Counted from the stretch's first letter, positions 15,909 to 25,180 are shown. The stretch is DNA of 64,000 nucleotides from Halobacteriovorax vibrionivorans (GCF_003346865.1 NZ_QDKL01000002.1:186001-250000), one strand, 5' to 3'. Notes: generated by a model from the sequence alone, not told the origin. Translations and numbers: made by a program.

Positions 15909-17594
15909 TTAGTCTCTTGTTAATTTCTTATAAGTGTAACGTTTTGGATTAAGAGCGGCATCACCTAGACGCTTTCTCTTATCTTCTTCGTACTCATCAA
16001 AGTTACCTTCAAACCAAACAACTTTTCCTTCTCCTTCAAAAGCAAGAATATGAGTTGCAAGACGATCTAAGAAGAAACGGTCGTGGGAAATAATTACAGC
16101 ACAACCAGCGTAGTCTACGAGGGCCTTTTCAAGGGCCTGAAGCGTATTTACATCAAGGTCATTTGTAGGCTCATCCAGTAATAGAACGTTTCCACCTTCT
16201 TTTAAGACTTTTGCAAGGTGAACTCGATTTCTTTCCCCACCAGAAAGTTCAGAAACTTTCTTCTTTTGGTCTTCACCAGAGAAATTGAATTTTGCAATAT
16301 AGGCACGAGAATTAACTTCAGTACCTGCAACGTTAATGAACTCTGTCCCATCAGCAACAACATCATAAATTGTTTTTTCTGGATCTAAGTCACGTCCTTG
16401 ATCAACATATGCAAGCTTAACTGTTTCACCTACATCAAAAGTTCCTGATGTCGGCTCTTCTTGTCCGGTAATCATCTTAAATAATGTAGTTTTACCAGCA
16501 CCGTTAGGCCCAATAATACCAACGATCCCACCTGGAGGAAGAGAGAATTCAAGGTTTTCATAAAGAAGCTTATCACCAAATGCTTTTGAAACACCTTTTG
16601 CTTCGATTACTTTATCACCAAGGCGAGGACCTGCAGGAATGAAAAGGTCATTTGTTTCATTTCTCTTTTCATTAGATAACTTTGCTCTTTCTTCATAGTT
16701 TTTAATACGAGCTTTTGACTTAGCTTGGCGAGCTTTAGGGTTTGAGCGAATCCACTCAAGTTCTTCCTTCATGGCCTTTTGTCTTTTAGACTCAGACTTC
16801 TCTTCTTGAGCAAGACGTTTTGCTTTTGTCTCTAGCCAACCAGTGTAATTTCCTTCAAAAGGAATCCCTTGTCCACGGTCAAGCTCTAGAATCCAGCCAG
16901 CGACATTATCTAAGAAATAACGGTCGTGTGTTACGGCGATTACTGTTCCTTTATATTGCTGAAGATGTCTTTCAAGCCACCATACTGTTTCAGCATCAAG
17001 GTGGTTTGTCGGCTCATCTAGAAGTAAAATATCTGGTTTTTGAAGAAGTAGACGACATAGCGCAACCCTTCTCTTTTCCCCTCCTGATAAGTTTCCACAC
17101 TTTGCTTCTGAAGGAGGACAATTTAGAGCTTCCATTGCAAGATCAAGCTGACTATCAAGAGACCATGCATCAACTGCATCAAGTTTATCTTGAATCTTGG
17201 CCTGCTTATCAAGAAGATCGTTCATCTCATCGTCACTCATCGGCTCAGCAAACTTTGCAGAGATCTCATCAAACTTAGCGAGAAGGTCAACTGTCTCCTG
17301 GCAACCTTGCTGAACAACCTCTCTAACTGTTAACTCAGGATCAAGCTTTGGCTCCTGTTCCAGATAACCAACAGAATAGTTCTTTGCTAAATGTGTCTCA
17401 CCTAAGTGATCTTCATCTAGGCCGGCCATAATCTTAAGTAACGTTGATTTCCCTGATCCGTTAAGACCAAGTACACCAATTTTGGCACCATAGAAATATG
17501 AGAGAGAGATATCTTTTAGAACGTGCTTTTGCTTATAAACTTTTCCAACACGGTTCATTGAATAAATAATTTGCTTATCGTTTTGATAGGCCAT
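15909..17594 (-). CDS. ettA: Energy-dependent translational throttle ABC-F ATPase
   Basis: 561 residues with two ABC domains and no membrane segments. Walker A motifs are GLNGSGKST and GPNGAGKTT, signatures LSGGEKRRVAL and LSGGERNRVHL, and Walker B LLLDEPTNHLDA and LLLDEPTNDLDV. The inter-domain linker and the C-terminus (ALNPKRYTYKKLTRD) fit EttA, which gates early elongation on the ribosome E site in response to the ATP/ADP ratio. ATG 17594 with GGAG upstream gives the canonical start MAYQND; the 11-residue longer frame is rejected. Confidence 0.93.
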   Translation of the reverse strand: MAYQNDKQIIYSMNRVGKVYKQKHVLKDISLSYFYGAKIGVLGLNGSGKSTLLKIMAGLDEDHLGETHLAKNYSVGYLEQEPKLDPELTVREVVQQGCQETVDLLAKFDEISAKFAEPMSDDEMNDLLDKQAKIQDKLDAVDAWSLDSQLDLAMEALNCPPSEAKCGNLSGGEKRRVALCRLLLQKPDILLLDEPTNHLDAETVWWLERHLQQYKGTVIAVTHDRYFLDNVAGWILELDRGQGIPFEGNYTGWLETKAKRLAQEEKSESKRQKAMKEELEWIRSNPKARQAKSKARIKNYEERAKLSNEKRNETNDLFIPAGPRLGDKVIEAKGVSKAFGDKLLYENLEFSLPPGGIVGIIGPNGAGKTTLFKMITGQEEPTSGTFDVGETVKLAYVDQGRDLDPEKTIYDVVADGTEFINVAGTEVNSRAYIAKFNFSGEDQKKKVSELSGGERNRVHLAKVLKEGGNVLLLDEPTNDLDVNTLQALEKALVDYAGCAVIISHDRFFLDRLATHILAFEGEGKVVWFEGNFDEYEEDKRKRLGDAALNPKRYTYKKLTRD

Positions 17595-17677
17595 CGAGTA
17601 ACTCCATTTGGTTAAATACTTACACAAATAAAGTACCTACAAAAGTATGGAATATCAATCACTCAGCGCGTTCCAAT

Positions 17678-18538
17678 CTAAAGATTTAAATGACTTATCA
17701 AACGAAAGAAGTTTCCCACATAAGGAATGAAAAAGAAGACAACCAGCCAGATAAACTTACATATTTTAATTTTTGATAGTAGTTGTTCGTTTTGTGACTT
17801 GTATTCATCCCATAGTCCTATTTCAATTGACTCAAGGTCATCCCCAATATCTAGTCCTTGTGCCTGCTTCATCTCAACGAGGGCCGTTAGACGACGAAAT
17901 AACTCCTTTGCATAGGACAACTGTATATCTGCTAAGGAATTGATTCTTGAACGACTTATTAACTGATTAAGAGGTGTTCCAACATCATACATGAGCTTGA
18001 AAATTAAAAAACTGTGAAGCACATGGCCAATTGGGACAATTTGCTTCTGTGCTAATCTCTTAATTAAATAATGAAAAGTTATAATTCCTATTAGATTGTA
18101 AGCAAGGGCACAACTAATAAATAGTGTATCGATTTCAAAATCGAGAATCTTCGTCGAGAAAATATTTAGGAATAAGGTTAAGCAAGCAGCAAGAATAAAT
18201 TGGAAATAGCTTTCATTCATTACACCAGAGCTCTTCTTCTCGATCTGTAAGTCTGTAGACAATGAGTGCCTAAGCTTTGAAAGTGTTTTACTTGTTGCAG
18301 CTCCAAACTCCTTAGCAACTTGTGAAATTTCACAAATTAACTCATCAAAGAACTTATAATGAGAGAGGTGCGTCAAATCTCCCATTAGGTTTAGTTGCGA
18401 CAAGTCAATTAGCAGATCCTTTCCTCTGCGATATTGACTACGATAACGATATGATAAGTTACTGGTTTTACGAATGAGCTTCTCTGCAGGAAGTAAGAAG
18501 ACCAAGATTGAGATAGAAAGGAATGATATTATTGCCAA
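17678..18538 (-). CDS. Putative TadB/TadC-like (T2SF-type) membrane protein
   Basis: 286 residues starting at TTG 18538, chosen because GGAGG lies 6 nt upstream and the N-terminal helix (AIISFLSISILVFLL) then begins the protein. Two further membrane segments lie mid-protein (about residues 115-165) and one close to the C-terminus (FIWLVVFFFIPYVGNFF), after an acidic amphipathic stretch ending in Lys. This helix plan, with the late E-x-A/N-x-K segment before the last helix, resembles TadB/TadC pilus platform proteins. No clear T2SF motif was recognised, so the call rests on topology and proximity to tadA. Confidence 0.45.
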   Translation of the reverse strand: MAIISFLSISILVFLLPAEKLIRKTSNLSYRYRSQYRRGKDLLIDLSQLNLMGDLTHLSHYKFFDELICEISQVAKEFGAATSKTLSKLRHSLSTDLQIEKKSSGVMNESYFQFILAACLTLFLNIFSTKILDFEIDTLFISCALAYNLIGIITFHYLIKRLAQKQIVPIGHVLHSFLIFKLMYDVGTPLNQLISRSRINSLADIQLSYAKELFRRLTALVEMKQAQGLDIGDDLESIEIGLWDEYKSQNEQLLSKIKICKFIWLVVFFFIPYVGNFFRLISHLNL

Positions 18539-18592
18539 AGTGAACCTCCAATATCTTGACGTAACGCTATGTATCTGAAATAACAATTACTA

Positions 18593-18883
18593 ATGGATAA
18601 TAAAGAAGAGTTATTTCACATTCGAAATGAAAACAGACAACTTCATGCTGAAAGCGGCAAAGTTTCTCATCCAGACTTCTATCTAAATGATGAGACACTT
18701 GAAGAGCTTCAGAAGTTCTGCCAAGACTTTGACCCTTACCGAGACCTAGATCTTGAGACAAAATTTCGTCTACAAGAATTTGGAATAATTGATCTTTCTA
18801 ACCCATTTGATATCACAAATAAATTACTACTCTTATTAGAGAACAACCTTCAGTATCGTATAAAGTTACAAGAGAACAAATAG
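18593..18883 (+). CDS. Hypothetical acidic cytoplasmic protein
   Basis: 96 residues, no signal peptide, mostly predicted helix, with acidic/aromatic clusters (CQDFDPYRDLDLETKF). No family recognised. There is no good ribosome site before ATG 18593. Two bases separate its stop codon from the start of the methyltransferase gene, so the two are probably cotranscribed. Confidence 0.6.
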   Translation: MDNKEELFHIRNENRQLHAESGKVSHPDFYLNDETLEELQKFCQDFDPYRDLDLETKFRLQEFGIIDLSNPFDITNKLLLLLENNLQYRIKLQENK

Positions 18884-18885
18884 TC

Positions 18886-20115
18886 ATGAATAAAAAGACG
18901 TCAGCATCCTCTGGAAAATCCAAGGGGAAATCAACAGGGCGCTCACGCATCCGTACACCACGAGTCGAGCTACACCCTGCAAGTATCAAATATCTTTATA
19001 AAGGCCATCCTTGGATTACAAAGGATCGCTTCTCAATGAAGTTTCCTCAGGGATCTCCATTTGTAACGGCAAAACTAGAAGAAGGTAAATTTGCCATTTT
19101 ATTAAATGACCCTACTCACGATAGTGTGCTAGCTCGCTTATGGAGAATTGGAGAAGGCTCACACCTTGGCCCAAAAGATTTCTACTTTGAATTAAGACAA
19201 AGAATGCAAGATAGCTTTGAGGCCCGCCGAGGAATAACAGACCGTGAAAACTACTATCTGGCGTTTGGTGAAACTGACTTCTTGCCAGGTCTTTTCATAA
19301 TCAGACTTAAAGATCGTATTCTTGTTCAATTCTACTCTAACTTTTGGAATCACTTTGAAAAAGATATTCTAAAGATTATCAAAGACTTTTATCCGAATGA
19401 TAAAGTTTGGGTACAAAAGAGAAACTTGAAACGTAAAAAAGAATTTTACTGTGCAAGTAATAAATCGATTCAAGAAGATGAGTTCACTGTAAATGAGTTT
19501 GGAGTCGATTATATAATCCGCCTCAATCAATTTTACGATATTGGTCTCTACACTGATATGGCAGCGATAAGAAATAGAGTAAAGGATGACTTTGAAGATA
19601 AGTCAGTTCTAAACTTATATAGCTATACAGGTGCATACACTCTCTTTGCTCTAAAGCAAGGAGCAAAGGATGTTACAAGTGTTGATCTTTCACAAAAATA
19701 CCTGGACTGGCTTGAGGAGAACTTAGAATTAAATAAGATGGAAGGAAATACTTCTCTTTGTATGCCTACAATCAAGGCATTAGAAAAGTTTAAAGAAGAA
19801 GGTCGAAAATTTGATCTTATTATCTGTGACCCTCCTAGTGCTTCAAGTGATGGAAAGAAAGTATCAAAGGCAATTGATGCATATAAGGATATGATTCCTT
19901 TATTTGATATGATTTTAAATAAAGGTGGAAAAGCACATATCTTTTTAAATACTCACTCAATTACAAGAAAGAAGTTTGAAACAAAAGTAAAAGAGTATAT
20001 TGGAAAAAGAAAGATAAGCATCACAGGAGCTTTAAGACTGACAGGCGACTGCCCTTCTCTAAAAGGCTTTATTGAAGGTGATTATCTAAAAGGTTTAACC
20101 CTTTTAAAGAAATAG
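18886..20115 (+). CDS. RlmI/RlmK-like 23S rRNA cytosine methyltransferase
   Basis: 409 residues: a basic Ser/Lys/Gly-rich tail (about 1-25), a PUA-like domain (HPASIKYLYKGHPWITKDRF), then a class I SAM methyltransferase with motif I NLYSYTGAYTLFALKQGA (near residue 245) and the catalytic motif IV CDPPSASS (near residue 310). This order is that of RlmI, which makes 5-methylcytosine in 23S rRNA. The exact target base is inferred. It forms a short run with the preceding small gene and the YdcZ transporter downstream. Confidence 0.85.
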   Translation: MNKKTSASSGKSKGKSTGRSRIRTPRVELHPASIKYLYKGHPWITKDRFSMKFPQGSPFVTAKLEEGKFAILLNDPTHDSVLARLWRIGEGSHLGPKDFYFELRQRMQDSFEARRGITDRENYYLAFGETDFLPGLFIIRLKDRILVQFYSNFWNHFEKDILKIIKDFYPNDKVWVQKRNLKRKKEFYCASNKSIQEDEFTVNEFGVDYIIRLNQFYDIGLYTDMAAIRNRVKDDFEDKSVLNLYSYTGAYTLFALKQGAKDVTSVDLSQKYLDWLEENLELNKMEGNTSLCMPTIKALEKFKEEGRKFDLIICDPPSASSDGKKVSKAIDAYKDMIPLFDMILNKGGKAHIFLNTHSITRKKFETKVKEYIGKRKISITGALRLTGDCPSLKGFIEGDYLKGLTLLKK

Positions 20116-20123
20116 GAAAATAA

Positions 20124-20570
20124 ATGACAACAAATATATATGTACTTGTACCTGTACTAATTGGTTTTATTGGTATCCTTCAAGGAGCACTAAATCGTGT
20201 AATGACCCAAGATATAGGCCTTACTTGGATGGCACTTCTTGGAAACTTTGTGACTTTAGTAGTTTGTATAGGATTCTATTTCTTTGCAAAGGCCAACCCA
20301 GAATTCTTTCCTGATTTTGTTCGTCTAAAAGAATTTCAATTTAAATGGTGGTATGTCATTCCTGGTATCTTTGGATTTCTCTTTGTAGTCGGGCTTCCAA
20401 TTGGTATTTATCAAATTGGAGCTGTTAAGACGACAGTTGGACTTATTGCCGCCCAAATGGTGACGAGTGTTATGTGGGATTTATTCATAGAGAATATACC
20501 AATGACTGTCCCAAAAGGACTTGGTGTTCTTATGGCGATAGCTTCAGTTCTTCTTATTACGCTATTTTAA
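20124..20570 (+). CDS. DMT-family transporter, YdcZ/DUF606 type
   Basis: 148 residues with five hydrophobic segments (VLVPVLIGFIGILQGALNRV, LLGNFVTLVVCIGFYFFA, VIPGIFGFLFVVGLPIGIY and two more). This is the half-length drug/metabolite transporter family DUF606, whose members work as dimers; substrates are mostly unknown. A GGAAAA ribosome site precedes the ATG, 8 bp after the methyltransferase stop. Confidence 0.85.
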   Translation: MTTNIYVLVPVLIGFIGILQGALNRVMTQDIGLTWMALLGNFVTLVVCIGFYFFAKANPEFFPDFVRLKEFQFKWWYVIPGIFGFLFVVGLPIGIYQIGAVKTTVGLIAAQMVTSVMWDLFIENIPMTVPKGLGVLMAIASVLLITLF

Positions 20571-20645
20571 CATTTTTAAAAGATTGCGTTAAAATAGAAT
20601 AAATTTAACGTAAGCACCGCTAAAATATTATGCTATAAGAAACTT

Positions 20646-21368
20646 ATGGTTTTAGCTTATTTAAGATTACTCTTAGTTGGTATATTTCTCGTTCTTGGAA
20701 CCCTTGTGTGGATTCCTATATGCATGCTGCGTCCTGCAAATCGTGGAAATACATTCTTTATTGCTCGTTACTATTCATGGCTGACGAGAATATTTCTCAA
20801 TATTAAAATCGAAACACGCCTACCAGCAGGTTACAAGAGTACTCGCAATGCTGTTTTTATCTCAAATCATCAATCAAACCTAGATATATTCTTTGTAGGC
20901 CCGGCCCTTCCAAGACGAACTGTTTCACTTGGAAAGCAGTCTCTTGTTTGGATACCAGTATTTGGTCAAATGTACTGGCTTGCAGGAAATATCCTTATCA
21001 ATCGAACAAATAAGAGAAAAGCCTGGTCTGTTATGGAAAAGGTTGCTCAGACAATAAAAGAAGATAATTGCAATGTTTGGATCATGCCTGAAGGTACGAG
21101 ATCAAAAGGCCAAGGACTTCTTCCTTTTAAAAAAGGCCCATTTATTGTTGCAATAAAAGGTCAAATGCCAATTTACCCAGTAGTTTTTTCTAAATATGAG
21201 GATTCATTTGATCTTGGAAAGATAGTACCTGGTAAAGTTATTATCGAAGCTTTGGAGCCTATCTCAACACAAGGGTTAACTGTTGACGATATTGATGAGC
21301 TAATGAATAAAACTCGTAATCTTATGGCCGCAAAGCTCGATGACTTATCTAAAGAGCTTGCAAATTAA
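20646..21368 (+). CDS. plsC: 1-acyl-sn-glycerol-3-phosphate acyltransferase
   Basis: 240 residues. An N-terminal membrane helix (LLLVGIFLVLGTLVWIPI) is followed by the acyltransferase catalytic motif NHQSNLD (H-x4-D), then GNILINRTNKRKA and the substrate motif PEGTRSKGQGLLPFKKG. It acylates lysophosphatidate to phosphatidate in phospholipid synthesis at the inner membrane. It has its own 75-bp upstream region. The stop overlaps the convergent gene end by 4 bp. Confidence 0.93.
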   Translation: MVLAYLRLLLVGIFLVLGTLVWIPICMLRPANRGNTFFIARYYSWLTRIFLNIKIETRLPAGYKSTRNAVFISNHQSNLDIFFVGPALPRRTVSLGKQSLVWIPVFGQMYWLAGNILINRTNKRKAWSVMEKVAQTIKEDNCNVWIMPEGTRSKGQGLLPFKKGPFIVAIKGQMPIYPVVFSKYEDSFDLGKIVPGKVIIEALEPISTQGLTVDDIDELMNKTRNLMAAKLDDLSKELAN

Positions 21369-21886
21369 AAGATATTTACGCGAGTCATATAATCAACATC
21401 TCTAGCACTTGTTCTTCTTAAAGGGCCCTTTGTTCCAGGTGTAGTTGTTCTTCTTCCATCATTAACAGCAACACTACTTGTTGGACAATCCATTCCTAAC
21501 CCACAAAGGTCCTTATTATTTAAATATAAAGCTGCCTCAAGAAAACTATACTTCTTACCTTTATACATTAGTCTTAGATCTTCAATCTTTCCTGAGCTAT
21601 TTGGAAGAACAACAAAGTCCCCCTTCTCTAAAATATCAAGCATGAATTCTTTGTATGGTTGGTACTCTTCTGTGATTTTAAAAAGGACGTCATTATATTG
21701 TCTACCATTCCTATTTTTAGAATATGCACTTACAGTATCTCCATAAACTCTAATTGAAAGGATCTCTTGGTCACCATAATAAGGTCCTCTTATTTTCAGG
21801 TCACCTGTTGTTGCAAAGATTTGATCATAAGAAAATGCGTTTAAAGTGATAAAAAGTGCAACTGTAAGCTTAAGAATAGTCTTCAT
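21365..21886 (-). CDS. Exported hypothetical protein
   Basis: 173 residues with a signal peptide (ILKLTVALFITLNAFS). The mature part is beta-rich with two cysteines (DLCGLGMDC) and a basic tail. No family recognised. The ATG has a clear AAGGGG ribosome site. The TTGGG pentanucleotide array lies about 115-225 bp upstream of this start, where length changes could alter its expression. Confidence 0.65.
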   Translation of the reverse strand: MKTILKLTVALFITLNAFSYDQIFATTGDLKIRGPYYGDQEILSIRVYGDTVSAYSKNRNGRQYNDVLFKITEEYQPYKEFMLDILEKGDFVVLPNSSGKIEDLRLMYKGKKYSFLEAALYLNNKDLCGLGMDCPTSSVAVNDGRRTTTPGTKGPLRRTSARDVDYMTRVNIF

Positions 21887-22002
21887 ATTTTTCCCCTTGT
21901 GACTTATATTTATGCACTTTGTATGCCAAGTATTTCACGTATTATTGGGGAGATAGAGTGTTTAAAAGATGAGCAGTGTAAACAAAATAACTATTCTACC
22001 TT

Positions 22003-22110
22003 TTGGGTTGGATTGGGTTGGGTTGGGTTGGGTTGGGTTGGGTTGGGTTGGGTTGGGTTGGGTTGGGTTGGGTTGGGTTGGGTTGGGTTGGGTTGGGTTG
22101 GGTTGGGTTG
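22003..22110. repeat. TTGGG pentanucleotide tandem array
   Basis: From 22013 to 22110 there are 19 perfect TTGGG units plus TTG, preceded by TTGGG and TTGGA. All six reading frames are free of stops. The plus strand is G-rich with regularly spaced GGG runs, giving strong G-quadruplex potential. The interval 21887-22285 has no credible gene; besides this array it contains the hairpins listed separately and a small hairpin at 22114-22132 (ACTTTCAC / GTGAAAGT). Confidence 0.95.
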
Positions 22111-22174
22111 CTAACTTTCACTTCGTGAAAGTGTCGCTTCTTCTTTGCGATTACTTTCCCATTGCTCCTGAAAC

Positions 22175-22203
22175 AACAAAGCCGGGCTTGAACCCGGCTT
22201 GTT
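22175..22203. terminator. GC-rich hairpin downstream of the nuo operon
   Basis: Stem AACAAAGCCGGG / CCCGGCTTGTT with loop CTTGAA and one bulge. A and T rich sequence follows on the plus side (GAATAAAATTTT), while the minus side has only a weak T run. It probably ends the nuo transcript or blocks readthrough into it. Confidence 0.6.
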
Positions 22204-22215
22204 GAATAAAATTTT

Positions 22216-22284
22216 CTAGCTAAAGTGTTGGGGAGCTAGCACCGCAAACAATAGACTGGCTTTGGCCAGTCAATTTTGCGGGTG
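22216..22284. other. Two adjacent hairpins after nuoI
   Basis: First stem CTAGCT / AGCTAG (22216-22239). The second is a long two-part stem: CACCGCAAA with TTTGCGGGTG on the outside and GACTGGC with GCCAGTC inside (22240-22284). The second ends two bases before the nuoI stop codon. It may be a 3' UTR stabilising structure or a complex terminator; there is no T run. Confidence 0.6.
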
Positions 22285-22285
22285 C

Positions 22286-22804
22286 TTAACCTACAATACG
22301 TTCACGCCATTTTCTAATATCTGGCGCTAGGTAGTCGTACTTCATCTCATCAAGAGTATATTGAGAGAATTCATAGTCTGTCGTGTGAGTTAGACACTCT
22401 GTTGGACAAACAGTTGTACAAAGACCACAGTAACAGCAAAGTGCTGTATCAATTGTGAATTGCATAAGATCAAGCTTAATAGGAGTACCATTTTTCGCTT
22501 TAATCGTTGGTGCATCTTTTTCTCTTCTAGTTGCTGTAATATAAATACAGTCAACTGGACAAGCCGTTGCACACTGGTAACAAGAAATACAGTTTTCAAC
22601 ATCGTTGAAAAGACGAGAGCGAGAGTTTTTAGGAAGCTCTTCTCTTACTTCTGGATACTCAATTGTTACAGGCTTTACACCATATACATATTTAAAAGTA
22701 ATACCTAGACCTTTTGTTACAGTTCTAACTGCTGTCCAAATATTCTTAAACCATTTTCCTAATGTTAATTGCTCACCTGCTTGGTAAGTTGCTTGTGTAC
22801 TCAT
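22286..22804 (-). CDS. nuoI: NADH-quinone oxidoreductase subunit I
   Basis: 172-residue peripheral-arm subunit of complex I carrying two [4Fe-4S] clusters (N6a and N6b). Both cluster motifs are visible: CISCYQCATACPVDCI near residue 75 and CCYCGLCTTVCPTECL near residue 115. An N-terminal amphipathic extension would contact the membrane arm. Its start overlaps the nuoD stop by 4 bp, with AGGAG upstream. It is the last gene of this nuo fragment. Confidence 0.95.
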   Translation of the reverse strand: MSTQATYQAGEQLTLGKWFKNIWTAVRTVTKGLGITFKYVYGVKPVTIEYPEVREELPKNSRSRLFNDVENCISCYQCATACPVDCIYITATRREKDAPTIKAKNGTPIKLDLMQFTIDTALCCYCGLCTTVCPTECLTHTTDYEFSQYTLDEMKYDYLAPDIRKWRERIVG

Positions 22805-23958
22805 CGGTCAACCTCTCCTAGTACAATATCAATACTTCCGATTGTAGCAACGAAGTCCGCAATCATCTGACCTTTTCCAAGCTCAGGAAGCATTGAAGTG
22901 TGTGTAAAACATGAAGACTTAACTTTAACTCTGTAAGGAGTTTTACCACCATCTGAAACGATGTGATAACCGAGCTCTCCACGTGGACACTCTGTTTTTG
23001 TATAGATTTCACCTTTAGGTAACTTGATGATCTTTGGAACTTTCCCCATAATTGGACCTTCCTCAATTCCATCAAGTGCTTGGCGTAGAATCTTAATTGA
23101 TTCAAAGATTTCGAAAACACGTACATAATAACGGTCCCAACAGTCACCAACAGTTCCCATTTCACCTTTACCTGTAACTACATCAAAATCAAATTTCTCG
23201 TAGTAACCGTATGGCTTCTTCTTACGAAGATCCCACTCAACACCTGAACCACGAAGAACAGCACCTGTTGCTCCGTATTGGTAGGCCATTTCTGGAGTTA
23301 CAACACCAACATTTGCAGTTCTGTCACGGAAGATAGCATTCATACCAACAAGATCGTGGTACTTCTTCATATTCTCTTCCATCTTAGTACAGAAAGTATC
23401 GATACGACGAAGTTGATCATCAGTGATGTCGTTCCATACACCACCTACCCAAATATAATTATAAAGAAGACGTGCACCAGAAAGCTCTTCAAAGAGTCTT
23501 AGGATTTCTTCTCTATCTTGGAATGCATATAAGAAAGGAGTGAAAGCACCAAGGTCGATTGCATAAGTACCAAAGTACATTAAGTGTGATGCAATTCTTT
23601 GTAGCTCTGCTACGATAATTCTGATGTATTCAGCTCTTTCTGGAATTTCTGTCCCAAGCATTTTCTCAACACCGTGAACATATCCCCACTCCATTCCCAT
23701 AGCACCCAAGTAATCCATACGGTCAGTGAAAGGAATAATTCCGCGGTAGTCTAAGTTCTCGCTGTGCTTTTCCATACAACGGTGTAAGTAACCAAGGTAT
23801 GGAGTTGCTTGAACAACAATTTCTGAGTCTGTTTTAATCTCAACACGTAAAACCCCGTGAGTCGCCGGGTGTTGAGGACCCATGTTAACAGTTAGAAGAT
23901 CTGTATGAAGAGCCTCTTGCTGTTTAACATCTTGTGTTTTATTTAATGTATCTTCCAT
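22801..23958 (-). CDS. nuoD: NADH-quinone oxidoreductase subunit D
   Basis: 385-residue subunit forming, with NuoB, the quinone-binding pocket of complex I. Signatures include NMGPQHPATHGVLR near residue 25, YLGYLHRCMEKHSE, and the C-terminal FVATIGSIDIVLGEVDR. It is a stand-alone NuoD, not the fused NuoCD of enterobacteria. AAGGA precedes the ATG. It follows nuoC by 18 bp and overlaps nuoI. Confidence 0.96.
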   Translation of the reverse strand: MEDTLNKTQDVKQQEALHTDLLTVNMGPQHPATHGVLRVEIKTDSEIVVQATPYLGYLHRCMEKHSENLDYRGIIPFTDRMDYLGAMGMEWGYVHGVEKMLGTEIPERAEYIRIIVAELQRIASHLMYFGTYAIDLGAFTPFLYAFQDREEILRLFEELSGARLLYNYIWVGGVWNDITDDQLRRIDTFCTKMEENMKKYHDLVGMNAIFRDRTANVGVVTPEMAYQYGATGAVLRGSGVEWDLRKKKPYGYYEKFDFDVVTGKGEMGTVGDCWDRYYVRVFEIFESIKILRQALDGIEEGPIMGKVPKIIKLPKGEIYTKTECPRGELGYHIVSDGGKTPYRVKVKSSCFTHTSMLPELGKGQMIADFVATIGSIDIVLGEVDR

Positions 23959-23976
23959 TAAAAATATCCTTAAAAA

Positions 23977-24615
23977 TTAATTATTTGCTTCATCCATTTT
24001 CTTATTTAGAGCGGCCTCTAAATCAGCAGAAATCTTTCCATCCCATGAACCAGATACTTTCTTTGGTTCAGCAGCATCAACTCTCGCTTTAGCGAAGAAT
24101 TCATGGTCAGCATTATTGATTTTATGTTCAGGATTAATCTCAAGACCATGCCAAGCTTTTTGAACTTCATAATCTTTACGAAGTGGAAAACCTTCCCAGT
24201 CTTCAGGGCATAGGATTCTTCTTAAGTCAGGGTGTCCAACAAATTCAACACCGTTCATGTCATAGACTTCTCTTTCAAGAAAGTTTGCAGACTTCCAAAC
24301 GTCACATACTGAATCAACCTTAGGAACATCATCCTTGTTAGCTTTTGGAAGCTTAACTTTAATGATGACGTCATCAGAGTTAGTAATAAATGAAGCTAGC
24401 ATATAATTAACTTCAATTTCACTATCGTAGTCAACGCCTGAAACAACTTGAAGAACATTGAATTGATATTCAGAGCTATCTCTAAGAACAAAACAAACGT
24501 CTTTGATTTTAGAAGCATCAACTAAGATTGGCTTATCACCTGCTTCATTTTCAATTAAAGATGCGTTTGCGCCACTAACTTTATCATTAATAAAACTTAC
24601 TAATTCATTAAGCAT
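23977..24615 (-). CDS. nuoC: NADH-quinone oxidoreductase subunit C
   Basis: 212-residue 30-kDa subunit of complex I. The conserved block is [20 protein letters not shown] with [14 protein letters not shown] just after it. It overlaps the end of nuoB by 8 bp. The C-terminal 50 residues are charged and less conserved. Confidence 0.94.
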   Translation of the reverse strand: MLNELVSFINDKVSGANASLIENEAGDKPILVDASKIKDVCFVLRDSSEYQFNVLQVVSGVDYDSEIEVNYMLASFITNSDDVIIKVKLPKANKDDVPKVDSVCDVWKSANFLEREVYDMNGVEFVGHPDLRRILCPEDWEGFPLRKDYEVQKAWHGLEINPEHKINNADHEFFAKARVDAAEPKKVSGSWDGKISADLEAALNKKMDEANN

Positions 24616-25099
24616 GCTTCACCCACTTATCTTTAAGAAGTCTCTCATTTGCTACTTTCTTTTGAAGTGTCATAAGACCCTCAATAAGAGCTTCTGGTCT
24701 AGGTGGGCAACCTGGAACGTAAACGTCAACTGGAATGATTTCATCAACACCCTTAAGGACGTGATAACCATGTTGCCAGTAAGGGCCACCTTTGTTGGCA
24801 CATGAGCCCATTGAAATAACATATTTCGGCTCGGCCATTTGTTCATAAAGAGTTTTAATTCTTGGTGCCATCTTAAGTGTTACTGTCCCTGCAACAATCA
24901 TTAAGTCCGCACGTCTTGGAGTCGCCATGAAAGCACCACAACCAAAGCGTTCTAAGTCATACTTAGCACCACCAGTTGCCATCATTTCAATAGCACAACA
25001 AGCTAGACCAAATGTCATTGGCCATAGAGAATTCTTTCTTCCCCAGTTAAGGAAGTCATCGAGTTTTAATAAAACAACACTATCTTGCATTGTCAGCAA
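24608..25099 (-). CDS. nuoB: NADH-quinone oxidoreductase subunit B
   Basis: 163-residue subunit holding the terminal cluster N2 of complex I. Signatures are [12 protein letters not shown] with adjacent cysteines near residues 34-35, [13 protein letters not shown] near 100, and the [15 protein letters not shown] motif near 130. AAGGA precedes the ATG. No nuoA is found upstream; the next gene in that direction is an unrelated exported protein, so this operon begins with nuoB. Confidence 0.96.
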   Translation of the reverse strand: MLTMQDSVVLLKLDDFLNWGRKNSLWPMTFGLACCAIEMMATGGAKYDLERFGCGAFMATPRRADLMIVAGTVTLKMAPRIKTLYEQMAEPKYVISMGSCANKGGPYWQHGYHVLKGVDEIIPVDVYVPGCPPRPEALIEGLMTLQKKVANERLLKDKWVKHA

Positions 25100-25180
25100 T
25101 CCTTTTTAGATATGTAAAATTATGAAATTCTTAGCTTATAAATTACCAATGCTTAGGTTTCTAGTCAATTAAAGGCACAC

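Noticed and set aside
22003..22110. A true chromosome telomere
   Set aside because: It is internal, short and flanked by ordinary genes; bacterial linear ends of this kind are not known in this group.
21899..22205. Open frames of 71 and 78 codons through the TTGGG array
   Set aside because: The array lacks stops in every frame. The encoded Trp-Val-Gly-Leu-Gly repeats and the absence of ribosome sites argue against genes.
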